Assembly (NCBI GenBank): GCA_018873245.2
Contig: JAEMBT020000006.1
Span: forward strand, 2,049,855 to 2,113,854
Reading direction: 5' to 3'
DNA length: 64,000 nt
Origin: Archegozetes longisetosus
Lineage: Eukaryota > Arthropoda > Arachnida > Sarcoptiformes > Trhypochthoniidae
Positions 47,564-62,500 of this stretch are shown piece by piece (position 1 is the stretch's first letter; each line of letters begins with the position of its first letter). The position numbers and the translations under genes are program-made. The notes under the pieces are model-generated. The model worked only from the letters and a program-made list of their open reading frames with translations. It was not told the DNA's origin and did no database searches.

Positions 47564-47595
<32 letters not shown>
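47564..47595. repeat. (CT)n(CA)n compound microsatellite
   Basis: About 18 bp of CT followed directly by about 14 bp of CA. The CT tract is a GAGA-type sequence lying next to a TATA-like motif, so it may have a promoter role. Confidence 0.85.
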
Positions 47596-47596
<1 letters not shown>

Positions 47597-50500
47597 AAAC
47601 TATAGCTTTTGAACATTTTCCAAAAATAGGGCACAAAATCCCATTTATTTTGAAAAAAAGTTATTAACTAAAAGGATTTTTTACGAAACGGAGGGTTCAG
47701 AGTTATATCAGATTCCTACATATGCATATATAAGCAAATTAAAGAAGTTTTCTTAAACTTATCACATTGTTTTGTCGGGCAGAAATTTTCGGGCCAACTT
47801 TGCTCAGAATCTCTGGATAATGAATCTCAAGCTTACATAGCATGACAATTGAATTGGTTATCATGTTATGATTGGGATGACTGCAAGGCGTACATAAGTA
47901 GAAATTGCATCATTTTGGGTATTATAGCAAAAGAATTTCTTTTATTCACTGACTATAATAAGCAAACATAACTATTGGGTCTGTAAATCCACTCTATGGG
48001 ATATTTCACTACTGAAAATATGGTAAAAAGAGATACATACTGTTAAGGGTGGATCAATTTAAGATCAGTTAGAGGTGATTCACATTACAGATATCATAAT
48101 AGATCAGCATCGCTGCAAAAGAAACATTTGCTTCTTAAATAAATGTTGTTTAGTATAAACTTTTCCTTAAAAAATAGATCACAGAGACAATAATTTCTAC
48201 TATTTTTGAACACTTTGTTTACATTAGTCTAAAAAACGTTTCTCTGTTACAGGAAATGAAATTTTAGGACAAATAATTTTAAACTCAAATAAAAATTGTT
48301 TAGAGAAATGTTTTTCTTATTTGATTTAAGTGAATGAGAAACTTTTTCTTTAAATAGATTTCAATTTTGTACTTATTGATAGAGAAATGATGAGTCGTTT
48401 TCTGATGCATTGCTATCAATTTTTCAAATATTGTTTTTCTTCAAAATATCTGTTCAAACTTTTGCTCTATAGCAACATATAAAACAAAACATTAGATCTT
48501 ATGCGTCATTTAGTTGACAATATTATCATATTTGAAAAATGAATATTCTTTCAAGTATTAGTCCAAATTTGAGATTTTATAAAATTGTAGAGTACTGTCT
48601 CTAAGTTGTTCCCCAACAGACACACTATCATTGGACATTAAATGGTTAGTATTTTGACGACGATTTTGTCAACTATTCTCTCATTGTTATATTAGTAGTT
48701 GTTTTGTCTTGCACTAAACACGTTTGTATGAAATATTCATATAAATGGTTGAAAAGGAATTGTGGGTACGATTAAAGAAGAAACAAAACACTCTGGATTC
48801 GTCTAGAAGAAACATTTGACTCAGTATACAAAATTGCCTGGAATGAGATAAAACCAAAAAATTGTTGAAATAAACTCGTGTCAACTTAATGTAAATGTTT
48901 GTGTTTAGAGAAGCGGTTCAACTCTTTCAGTAATGGTATTTAGTTTATCGTTAGATCTGTGCAAAAATCAAAACATACCATAGATACTATGCGTTTAATT
49001 AAAATATATGAATGAAATAGTTTCATATTGAGCTTCTATTTATTTATTCGTGAGCAGTGAACCCATATTTGCCTTACTAGACATTAATTTGTAGTAATTT
49101 CTACTTTATTCGGTGCTCTTTTTGTCTAATTTAGATAATATGTGTTGAGCTTATGGTTTGTTACTACTGCTTCAATACAAATAAGCCCTACATTAAGATG
49201 ACTCAATATATTAATTCTGTTCACTTAAATTGGATTTGTGTAATATCAAAAGCAACAATCAATTGTACTAAATATAGACGCCAATTGCTTACTTTGTGAA
49301 CACCATTCATTGCTTGTTCTGCACCCGAGTATCAGTCGCATTATTTGTTGCATTTCTACTCTGTTTTATCAACTTGAAAAGTTCCACTAAACTCAATAAG
49401 AATAGAACTTCGGATCGAATAACTTCGAGCCAATCGTAGAAATTGGTAACTTTTCTATAAATGAACATACTCTGCTTAGAGATTAATTATTGACTTTCCA
49501 ATTATTGAAAATTATTGGTATGATTTTGATTTTGTGTTGACTTTTTGCTATTTGTGATTGCAATTAATTATTTAGGGTTCTTACATAAATATATTATAAG
49601 TGGGTATAGGGATATAGAGTAATCTCTAGACATACAGAGAGTAAACACGGCTCACATAACATAGATTCTTGGACTATGTCAAACACTCGGTAAACCAAAT
49701 ATTTCGGAATTTATGCGCACTTAGAGTGTGTTTTAAAGTTAATTTAAATATTACATGAGACAAGTGCTAATTGGCGTATTCGAAATTTTATGACATTAAT
49801 TATATTAATAATTGTGACAAAATTGCATAGCATTCAATCAAAGTCTGTATTTCTAAATGGAAACAAACTTTTAACTACAGTAACTCACTATTAATGTGGT
49901 TATTCTAGGGCACCATAAGAATTGAATCCTGTTACAATAATAAGTTAATTACTCAAGAAACCATTTCAGCATCAAATTCGTTATATTCTAATTATGATAA
50001 TTTATTTTGTTAAAATGTTATTTCAAAAATTTATAAATTTTATTATAATCATAAGTTTACTATGAAAGTTTACGAATTCGAAATTTTTCTTTTCACTGGA
50101 CTATTATTCCTTATCTTAATTATTATACTTCCTTAAAAGACGAAATAAATCACAAAACTCTCTAAAAACTCGTGATCCTTACTTGGATGACACTATCTTC
50201 CACAGAAAGTATAATTTTTTCTTCAGCTATAAAACACCCAGATTGAGAATTCATAGATTATAGAATTTGAACATTAGAAAAATTATATGAACTCTAGAGG
50301 AACAAGTTGTTTGACCAAATAAAATGCTTTAGTTCAGTGCAACAAATAATAAGAATTTCAATATTAATACTGCATGTCGATTTCATGAAAAGTATAGTTT
50401 TATAAGAGGAATAAATTGAACACGTTTTATTAGGCAAGTATCCAGAAATACTTTCGTATATTTTGTTTACTTTGAGCTCAATTGTTCACTTTATTGAAGT

Positions 50501-53500
50501 GCAAATTTATTAAACCAATCAAATAAGTCCTTTCAAAAAACGAATAATTTATTCCAAACTACTTCTTCGTAGAAATGAAAGATTAGATTTTCCAAATTTT
50601 TCAAGTTTTCAGCTATTCTTTCCAAGCAAGATTTGTTTGGTATAAAAATTTGTGGAACAATTTGTTTAACCTTTTATCAAACATTTCTGGCATTCAAATA
50701 AATTGTTGAGCCAAAAGCATAAGTTTCATATGTTTGTATCGCTTTCTGCAAACTTTTTCTCTATAAATAGAAGAGAAGAATGGTTTGCCAGAAAAAATGA
50801 CTTTCAATTCAATTATTATTTACTTATTGATAGCATAGAAAGAAGGCTATCATATATTTCACGAATATTTTGGACGTGAAGAATATATTATTAACAAAAG
50901 TTAGTATCAGATTATTTCTAAGGCTATGGATTATTAATAGAGAGGAGCATAAATACTGTGATACGAAAACTTTTCTATTAAATTAATGTTATGTTTAGCC
51001 TTTCACTTTTTCCTACGGGTATTTGGCTATAGATGTCAAAATTCAGTGTCAATTTTCAATAGAGGTATAGACTCTAAAAGTAACTTAAGTAGACTTCAGC
51101 TTAATTTAAATCTTTTATTTCGTTCAAAACTGGTAACAATGGACTCTTTCACGATCGCAGCTGTTTTATGGTTGAATCAATGACAGTTTTTAATGCAAAA
51201 GTTACTGAAATTCTATATTGATTATGAACTCATAATAAAACTTTTGTTTTTAGAGGGACTACAATAAACTTAATTCTCTTCTTAAGTGTGTAACAGTAGT
51301 TCAACGTTTATTAAAATTATTTTATTCTATAGAAAATTGTATTCTATACGTTATCTATAGATTACTTTCATTTATTTCATTACACACGTGCAAAATCTAA
51401 TGAAAACAAGAGACTTTTATATTTAATTATCTGATGAAGACATCGCATAACTAGGATCAATCACGCGGCTAATTAGAAATGTTATTCATGAATTTTTGCT
51501 TATGTCAAGCATTAGTAGAATACTTTGGAGAAATTGTTTTGTTCAAAGTGACAAGTCAAGTCCTGTAATTTATATGCACTCCAAATCTTTCGCTACTGAA
51601 GTCATTTCAACATTTCAGATAAGTTCACTGTTCAGTGTTGTATATTAATATACAATATTTTTTATTAGGGTTCTTATACATAATAATAATGTTTGACTAA
51701 GCATACAAAGTATGTTATTGAGTGTCAGAAAAAGCAGCGACTGGTGTAAACACGATATATCTATACGAGTATAAATATTGATGAGGATCTCAATAGAAAA
51801 ACAAAGTTTCTTAGTTTGGGACTTAATAAAAAGGAAAAAAACAACTTTTCTCAGTTTTTGTATCGATAAAAGTTGGAAAAGATTTATGTTGAAATAATGT
51901 TGACTGAGCAAAGTTTGTTGACCATCAACTCTCAGTTCTACTTGAGCATAACTTTTAGCTTAAATGTAGTTTTTGCATAAATAACTTTACATTTAGCTCC
52001 TTATAGCAGCCAATTTCGTATTGTATATAAATCTCATTCTATGATAAACAAAATTTTTAGAATAGTATTTCACTCATAGAATTATATGAAACAAGACATA
52101 AGGAAGAGAAGTAAGAATAACAATGAAAGACAAGTTTAATGGTATCCATTCACATAAAATAGTTCTTTATCTCAGGCTGTATTTATGAGATTTGTTATGT
52201 GAATATGACAACAACAATGATAAAACTGGAGAATACTGACTTTCTAAGAATAGCTTATAAATGAACCTAATACTAAATACTACCATAAGTTGTTATTTTC
52301 TGTCTTTTCACATCAAAAGTCATGACAAGCAATGTTTGAGTACTTATCTAAGCAGTAAATGCGAATAAGTGTGTCTCGTGATTCCTTACAAAATACTAGC
52401 TGTTACTTAGATTTTTACATTTTCAACAAACTTTATGCAATATTAAACTTCAAATTTATTCAAATTTCATTCAAAATAACTCTTTCAATTAATTCTAGAA
52501 TTTTAACATTTTTCTTGACAAAAGAAATCTTACGAATAAAAGAATCTTTGAAACTTGACGTAAACTACTTTCTTCACTTTTATAACTAATATAAATGTTA
52601 ATTTTGCGAATGTTAACAATTTATAGCATTGAAGAAAAAGAGCGGCAATAATTGAGTACCTTCACATAAGTTACTCTTCTTCATATTTGCAAAATATCGG
52701 TCAACTCATTTAGATAATCAACCATTTGCAAATATAAATAAAGCGCATAATATATTAGATAGAATTTGGTGTCCAAATCTGTCGGTTCAGATAGAAATAG
52801 TATAGAATGTAATGAGAATAGAATGACTCCAAAAGTAGCTTTCTATTAATCATTTCATGAGTTATCGACACAACTGTTTGCTTATAATAACGTATTCTCA
52901 AGCAGTAGTCAAGTTACACTTCTTCCACTCTGTTTAAGTCATTTTAACAACAAGTCATTCATTGAGTACCCCTTTAGATAGTATGCTATTTCTTATCCTC
53001 GACTTCCTTAGAAAAAAAGATATCTTTCCTATTCAGTGGTTGGGTTTCACAAAAGATTCCGCTGGGTATCAGTGTCGGAAATGTTAAATGACTGTTAACT
53101 AAATTGATATAAACTTTTAAAGTTTGAAATTATTTTTTATGGCTAAGAATCAAAAAATTTTCCATGTACTTCGAAAATATTCCGTTTTTTAGTCAGTTTC
53201 ACATACATGTCATTAACTTATTTTTGTCAGCTTTAAGTTCACGTACTTTTGTCAAAGCAAACAGTCTATTTTTATACATCAGTTTCTATATGAAGATATT
53301 TTTAGCTTTTGCAACGCTCATCACTGGGAATCGCATCGTATTCCAAATAAATTAATTGTATCACGAAATTTTGTGATTTGTTTTATTTTTGCATTGATTT
53401 GTCATCAAGAATATAAGATTATTCTGTTTGATATATATTTGCAAATTACTTATAATATTGAGCAAAATTAGGGCTTTTAGACCACACATAAAATTGACTA

Positions 53501-56500
53501 TTCAATAAAGAAAGAATACTCACACACCGTAGATATTGTTGCAAATCACGCGTACATTTATGTTCATTTAGATAAACACTAGATATCACGCGCATATTAT
53601 TAACTGTAAAGGAATTCAGTCTAAAGATGTATTGTTGGTGAGCTTGATTTGCAACAATACTGAATGTATACTATGGTTGAGAGAAATTCTTTTGATTTCT
53701 ACAATCATTATTTCAGTTTATGAATAATTATGTGTATTGTGTAATTCTAGAAAGCTTTTATATCTAGATAAGCTCAAAAGCTCAAATGATCAGATTTGAA
53801 ATGTCAGAATAAATTAAGAATAATCTGCTGGTATTGCCTAACATATGAGCAATATAAGCCATATGAATTGGATTGATTTTGCAAGTCAAATCATATGGAA
53901 TTAACGAATAGCTGCAATTTGAATATTGCTATAATTTCACTCTTCATATTTGATACCTCTATGAGTAGGGTTTTTGACGTGTCATATCTCGCTAAGCATT
54001 TCAAAGTTTGACATGTTTTCGTAGAAATCTATTTAGGAATGGTCATATATTAATAAATAGGCTTTTGATTATGCCAGAAAAATAATGAGATAGCGATGCA
54101 TAGCAAATCATGGTTTTGTCTATTTTTGGTGTAGATCTTATGCCTCAGTGCTTTAGGCAAAACATTTTGTGCTTTAGTTTTGATCAAACAAAACAAATTT
54201 CGATGTTGAGAGAATGAACTAATTTTGAAGTTTTAGTTACATGGAAAGTTTTTACGAATAATTGCCCATAAGTTTGTTGATCTTTCAGATAAATCACTAG
54301 TCAACATTTATTTAATTAAATTGAACATGACAAACGAGAGGTCGTGAATAAGATTCAAATCTTGCAAATGTTGCAATTATGTACTTTTTGTCAAAATTTG
54401 TGTTTACTGTGATGTCAAAATGTTAGAAAGTATTGTCTAGATTTGATTTAGATTTGATCGAGTAGATTTTCCAAAAGAAACACAACTACTTTCCAGTTTG
54501 AATTTAAATGACAAAAGTATTGAATTTCTCTTTCATGTTCAGTTCAAATTCGTTCAATAATTCTATTTATTACACCAATAAAATGCTATTGTTATTGAAG
54601 ATGAATGTAAAATTCCTTTAAATTATTTAAAATGTCTTTACTTACAAAAATATTTTCTTTTTTACCAATTGTTCAATTCTTTGAGATCAAAATAGAGAAA
54701 TTTGAAAATTTTATTGATTCTCAAACTAAACTTGGAAAAGTTTGTTTTGACAGCTTCACTTGAAAAGCTTTTTGGCTCTAATAAGCTAATTAAATTTATT
54801 TTGTCTATCATAGAAAGATTGATATACTGCACCTGTAGAAAAATGAGCATTACTTTTCCCTACCAATATCATAGAAATAAATTTATTTATTAAGGCTCAG
54901 ATTTCGAAACTGACGTTCTCTCGAAAGCTAGAAAGGTTTTAACCTTGAACCTGACCAACCTATTAGTTCTTATTATTAGATTCTTATTAATATTCTTAAA
55001 ATGTTTTGAAAAATGTTCGTAAAATTCAAAAAACGTAATAATTTCAGATCATATCCATTAAGGAGTGTTTAAATTGTGAGCATCTAAAAATATAGCTGAG
55101 AAATTGATTGCTCTCAAAATAACATTAGACACCAGATTTATCTTAACTCTATTTTGTGTAACTTTCGTTTAACAGTTTTCTTAGAGAAGATATATTTTCA
55201 CTTTAAAAAAGTTCTGTTTATGAATTTCATTACAGAATCAACAGAAAGAATAATTGATTTCTATTTCAAAATTTTTTACTCTTCTTGATCTTTGCTTTTG
55301 GATTTTTGTTCATCTGAATTTTCAATTTTAAGAGTTATATGAAAAATCGATTTACAAAACAGATTTATGAGAAATATACAACAAGAATAAGTGGCAAAAA
55401 ATGAGATAAATTCTTGTTAGATATAACTAAGTTTATAATAGGTTTTGAGAAATTTTCTTGTTAAAAAACTATTTGATAACTGTTTTAAAATTGACAAATA
55501 TAAAGTTTATTTTGATGTTAATGAAAATACTGAGCCAATTATTGATTTCAAATTTGACAACATAAGGAACTGTCTATTTATTGAGCTGTTGGCTCTCTGA
55601 CTATTAGAGTACAATATTATTTTCTAAACAGAGAACTAAACAAAAAAACTAAACAAAACTTATTATACTTAAGCACTGATACTGTATATACGGTTTGGCC
55701 ATCGATTTGGAGTAATCTCCAGCAAATAGGTTTGCTATTGGTTGCTAAAGCTATTATTTGCGCTCTTTCAATGTTAACGCAATGGATGGTGCGAGCGGTC
55801 AGAAAGTAGATTAATGTTTCACTAGTTCAACGATTTTTGCAATGGCAATCTTGCGAAAAAACTAACTTAAGTACTAGTATAGGCCTTATAAATAGTTTTT
55901 TCTCCTGACTTGACTCAGTCTTTGCTAAACTTGACGATGCAGATTATATTTAAAGCTTTGATGTACTCAAACTTTATTTAAATAGATCAATTTGTAGACC
56001 TACGAATCTACTCATTAATCATACATGCATCTCTATGATTACAATTTTATGACTATTTCAAAATTACTTTCTATGTTTCAAATGTTTATAAAGTGTTTAA
56101 TAACTATCTACTTTTCTTCAGGTTTTGATTTCTCGTTAAGAATTTATGATTCTTTGGCTAACTTTTACTTTCGTTTAACCATAAAAAAGTGAAACAACAC
56201 TTAAATTTAAGGCACTTTTAGCCGTAGGAATGAAAGAAATAAGCAAGAATCAAATGAAAGATTAGAGACAAATGACAGGAATCAGTAAAAATAAAAGTGA
56301 GTGACACGTTAGACATCAGCTTAACTCTTGAGAAAGTTTTAGTATAAAAAATGGAAACAAAAAGAGAAATGAGAAAACAATCTGAAAAATACGACACGAG
56401 AAGAATGTTGAAAATGTTAAGAAATCATTTCAGCTGAAAGTGATATCGAAAGCAAATTGAAGCGTTTAGAAACTTTCTCTAAATTTTTATAACATTTTCG

Positions 56501-59500
56501 CAACTTTTGTCGTGAGAAAAGTGATCGATAGCTGATAAAAATTTGCGCACATCTATGTGAATCAACTTCTGTATCACTTGATTGGCTTTTATGTTAAGAT
56601 TTTGACAGAAAGTCCAATCTATTATTCTGGATATTGAATATAATGGATATGTTGGGCCCATACATGAAGTCTCGCCACCTCTCGATGACTTGAGAGAAGC
56701 GTTCAATTCCTTAATTATATAAATGCATTTTTATCATTAAGATGAATACTGAGGACAAGATTTCAGCCCTGATTTATTATGATAACAGAATGTTATAATA
56801 AATTACAATCAAATTCCTACGATTCTCTGCTTCTTATTCTTGCATCACATTTTAGCTCTTGAAAAAATAGTTTTAAGTTTTCGAACGTTAGTGATGGAAA
56901 TTTTAATTTAATCGAGCTCTTGGTTCTTGTGGCTCCCTACTGAAACAACACTTGAAAGATTTCTAATGTATCTAAATTTTATTTTCAATTTTAAAGTTAA
57001 AGATTGATTGCATAGTAGTTATCATAATCGACTATAAGAATTTAATCTTAAATGCTAAGAATCTAACTTCAAAGGATACCCCATTATCATAGTTAGAACG
57101 AGATTATTCTTGTTATAAAAATATCGACCATAACCAAAAATAACTCTGAATTGTTACGAAATTTTCTTGTGTTTGAAAATTCGTTTGTCAGTCAATCAAT
57201 ATTTGCCTTCTTTCTGATAGGCCTAAAAGATGAAACTGAATCTGTTAATAAACTAAAATTTCACAATTTCTTGTCCCTGTTCTATATGTCTTATGTTTGA
57301 ACTTTTAATTCATTGAAAAAAAATTTCAAAATAAATGAAAAAGGCTATGCAAACAAATGTGCTTCACAAACAAGTTTTCTATTTCTGTAGACAGAATTTA
57401 GTTTGTTCTAAATTTAATCAACAAAGTTTGATTCTAAACTTTCATTTTGTAAATTCGATTTTCTTATTCCATTCAAAAATTAGGTTTTACTTTTGAGGCA
57501 TTTTTACTGACTAGAGATTTCTATTTCATTGTTGTGTATGGTTCTCACATAAAAGAATCAAAAAGCAATCAATAGAGCGATATTTCGACATGAACTTCAC
57601 AAATGACACGCAAAGTTTGTACGTATCACAATATGTTTGACTTCAATCACAATTTGAGATTTACTCAAAGATTGATGTTCAAAGATCACAGACTACTAAT
57701 CTTGTATCTTGAAGATATAAATAAAACATTATTTTGATCAAAACATGGAATACAAAATGCAGTATTCTTGCAATTTTTTGATTAGGACAATTTCATATAA
57801 AATTCTATCTCATTGGTCGTAATTCAGTTCTAACAATATTTCTGGATAATATTATGCATATGCATTTATCCATTCAATTTTCCTCAAGTTCTATATAGAA
57901 TAATTAACATATTTGATAGAAAAAATATTATATATTAGCTTCCTTTAAATTAAGGATCGAAATGTCCGAACTGTAATTCCATCAGTATTTTCCCACAATA
58001 GATGGAATACTTAGCAATGAATTTCCATTTGGACTTTATTCTCTTCTCTCGAAATTCTTAGGGGGCTTTACTTTGACTCATAAGTCATTTAACTCATTAC
58101 TATAGTTCTGGATAGAATATTTCATGCATCTGGAATTATCAACTCTAGTTCAATGAAAAACCGAATATCTTTTCAAGAACTTATGAATAATATTTCAATA
58201 TAAAAGCAAATTCCTAAAATGAGAAGCAATCCTGAGTTTAAAAAAGTAATATCTTTAAAAATATTGTTTCCTTGCCTCCCATTGATAAAAGTCAGTGAAC
58301 TTGAGAGACGATAAAATAAAAATATAATTTTAATTGAATTGTAGGTTTTATTTGAAAAATTTGAAAAGACTTCTACCATTTAATTTTATTTTAAAGACAA
58401 ACCAATGGATCGCTCCGCAAAATTGATCTTTAACATGCTCTTAAAAACTGCTTAAAACTGAAACTTTGATCGAAAAATTAGAAATGTAAGTGCTAATTTA
58501 CATCACGAACTTGAATTATCTCGGATTCAATATTGATTCTAATTTTTATTTTTCGGATACAGACTGCTGCACAAATAAATGTGTTTGTATCTGAATCTTT
58601 AAAGAACTTCTATAGAAATTTCAACAAAATATCTAATGCGAAAGTTTCACTCAGTCTCTTAAATATTTAGTATTCAATTCAAAATTCTTTAATGATAACA
58701 AATGTATTAGTGTTTAATAAGTCATGTATTCTTATCAGGAGAACTCCTATTGGATCATACAGAATTTCAAACTTTTTGATAGAATTCAGAAATAAAAAAG
58801 ATTGTGAAGAGTCATAACATACATACCAATCAAAAACAATACTGAATTCTAGCTAGAATAAAATACTTAAGAGTCAGCAGTTGAAGGATAGCTATAATAT
58901 AAACTCTTGAATTAAAAGTAAACATGTTTACATCTGAATTCAAATTGATTTGTTTCAGGTATTAGTTTTGAATACAAAAGCCATGAACCCATAGCTTGAG
59001 GAAATAATACAATCCCAATAATAGTAAAACTAGATATATGTATAAATAGCTTAGCATTCATTTAGATTCTCATTCAATTGCTATTTCATATTGTACTCAA
59101 GTACTTCCTTCTTATGCAATTCAAACTGCTCTCATTTATTTGATTGGGTGTGCGGTATATATATATATAGATATATATATATATATATATTCAGTTATAT
59201 CCCAACTATAAAACCCATATAAGAGCAGTAGTTGTTTTCCACATCATTGCTTGCTACGACATCAATGCCTTGCTTTGTATGCCTTTTGTTGAACATCATT
59301 ACAATAATCCTACACTTTGAATAGGAGAAAACTCCAAGTTTGATTCTGTCCCATATTTTTCTATTCGCAACATGAGGTCTGACTTTTAGCTGAGTTTTCT
59401 CAGATGTTGTTCGTTATACTGTGAATTGTAAATGCAATAAATTACACTAAAAGTTGGATAAATAGGAAGCCTAACAGTCTTTTGAACAAAAATATGCTTC

Positions 59501-62500
59501 TCAAATCTTGAGTTCATTGTATCGACAAATATTTTTTTGATGACTTGAGATCTTTCATCAAAATCAAAATTCTTTTGGTGACCAATCATTCTTTTGGTCA
59601 GTTATTTTCGATCTTACTTTAAAACATTAATTTTATTTCGATTGCCTGATCATAGGCTGTGATCAACATCAAGATTAATGATGAAATACTGAGCGATATA
59701 TTACATTTTGATACTTATGTTCAACTTTCATGAGGCTTGTATTTGATGGAATAGAATCTTAAATCCTATAAATTCTTCCCAAAGTATTCATGAATTTTGA
59801 ATTATGTTAGTAAAGATTTGAAGTTTGTTTTTGGATTCTTGAGTATATTAAATAAATTGAAGCACTTATTGGTTTTAGTCCATTTATTGATATTTTTGAA
59901 TATAATCTAATAAATTGATCAATAAAGTTTTAGATACATCGACAAAATAAATATTTTGTAAGCGAAATATAGAATTTGTACATATTCTAAATCTAGCATG
60001 AACTAGAAACTGTAATTCAATAGTAAATCATTTTTATAAGATATAAATTAAATTGAGTGATCTGTTGCAGCCCGCTTGAAGTTTGCAAATCATGTAAGTC
60101 TTTCAAGTTTTTATTTTAAAGAAGTTTTGCTCCCATTTATATTTTTTATTGGTACATATCCGATCTTTGAACTTAAATTTTGAGTTGAAAGTTTGGCAAT
60201 TCAAATAATAAAATTTGCAAATTTAATGAAATACCATAAGTAAATATTAAACAAACTTAACGCACAAGTGCATTAATTATAGATTAATATTTGAACGCAA
60301 TCCAAAACAAATTGCAATAATGTAAGCTTTAATACATTAACTTATCCTTTTAACAACATCTCAATGAGTTGAATTGATCATGTCTATTTTCAAAAACACG
60401 TGTAATTTTTGAAGTATTTTTCAAACAGTGTTTTATTCTGAAATATAGCCTCTAGTTATAATATAAAACGTGAAAAGTTGTTCATACATCAAAGAATTAA
60501 GTATAAATAAATTGTTATATAAACTGTAGTTCATTGATATAGTGCGATAAACAGAAAGTCGGTTTCATTTTATTTTCTTCTAATCTATTCATCCTTTTTA
60601 ATATATTTTAAAAGAACTATTTGATTTTTATTTTGACTTTTCATAGAATTCATATTCTATTTTCTATATATGAATAAATTGTTTTAAAAGCGATATCAAT
60701 AGAATTTGTCTATCTTAGTTCTCAATTCTAAGGATAAAGTCTTAATGTTTAACTCGGTTTGGAAAAAACAGAATTATCAATATGAGCCTTATAGATGGTA
60801 AGCGTGTGAGAATTTTATCAAATATGTTAAATACTAGTAGAAAACAGCATTTCAAAATAAATAAGGGTTAGGCTAAACCTGATTTGAGGTATAATAAAAA
60901 CTGCAATTTATTAATTCTTTAGTTTTATGGGATATTATAGAGCTAATATTGCTGTGTAATGGTTTTAATCTGTCTCATGTTTATAAACTTTAAGGATTAT
61001 TTTTAGCAAAAGTTTTAGTTCTCTTATAAAAGTTATTTACAAAATCACTATAGGAAGAAAATTAACAAAACCGCCAAGTAGTTAGCCTGAAGCCCTAGGA
61101 CTTGTAAGCCCAATCGATTGTGACTCAATTTTATCCAATTTGAAAGGAAAGCCCTAATTTTCAACAGTTATAGGGTTTGATATATTGGTTGAGGCGTAAA
61201 GATTACACGTCCTACTGGTATTTCGAATGCTTTTAGATTCTTGAAAAAAATTTTGAGACATTTGTTTCATCGGAAAAATCAATAAAAATTTTTTGTCCAT
61301 AGGAATCTTCTTCCAAGTGCTTCTTTTGAATTCGAAACATAGGTTTTGACGTATTGGGAACAAAGAATAAATTGTAAACTACTCGAACTTTTTAAAGGGT
61401 CAATAAAGTATTTCTTGAAAAATGATTGACACGTTTTACAGAATTTTGCCAATATTGAAAGACTAGTTTTTGTGAAAATGCTGGAAGATTTTGATTGAAA
61501 TGCTTTTTAGAGCCTATTTTCGAGAGTGAATTGTCTGAAGATTTCACATCTCCTGAAGGATTCATTAATGTCTTGTAGGTTTTAACTTTTAAATGAGACG
61601 TAATTGAATCTAATGTCAGCTTTACAAGTAACATAAATAATTGATGAGTTAATGAATACAAGTACTATTTAATTGTGCTTTTGATAGTAGATCTTCCAAC
61701 TTAAAATAAAAATTCTAATACATTCTAAGCTAAATCTTGTACTAATAATTTCGATAACATAAATAAGATAACGCTCAATTTTAAGCCATCTTTTAAATAA
61801 ATATTTCTTGCGTTTAATTTCATGTGCTTCTAATTTGCTTTGAGAGACTGCTACAAAAACACTTTCACTAGTACAAAATTATTGTCCTTCAGCCTTGGAA
61901 TTCATGGCTGTCTCTCTAATGAAATTTTTGTTCTTTGACTTAAAGCTAATTACTAAAATCCAACAGAATTTCAACTTTAGAAACTGAAAAATATTCTCAT
62001 TTTATAGATTGAAAATAGTAGTGATTAAGTATCGTTTTAGTTCATTATAAGCAAAATGAAAAATTTAAGTCACAATTAATTTAACTTTCAATTAGACTTC
62101 AAATTATAGCGTGTCCAAGTGAACACACTATCTTCAAAACAGTTGATAGAAATCTCAACTTATCTATTTTACTAAAAATTTCTTTGTAAATTCACTCTAT
62201 TTTCTACAACTTTTCTTTATTTGAAACAAATTTCTGATCAAAGAAAACTTTGTCCAAACATTTCATGACAATCCTATTGATTATGTGGTTGCGCAGCCTA
62301 TTTATTTTTCTACATTTTCATCTTTAGCTCAATCAGAGAACACACAGAGAAATAAATTGACTGCAGAAAACCATTTCTTCACAAATAGCCTGCAGGTTGA
62401 CAAACGGGAATGTGTTAACTAAAATCAATACTTTAATTATGTCTATCATTTGATTGTCTGAAACATTACAGTTTCTTTGGACAACAGATTCATAGAACCA

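Noticed and set aside
55680-55850. Slightly GC-richer patch with a ~40-codon frame
   Set aside because: It is too short, has no motif and no convincing splice sites.
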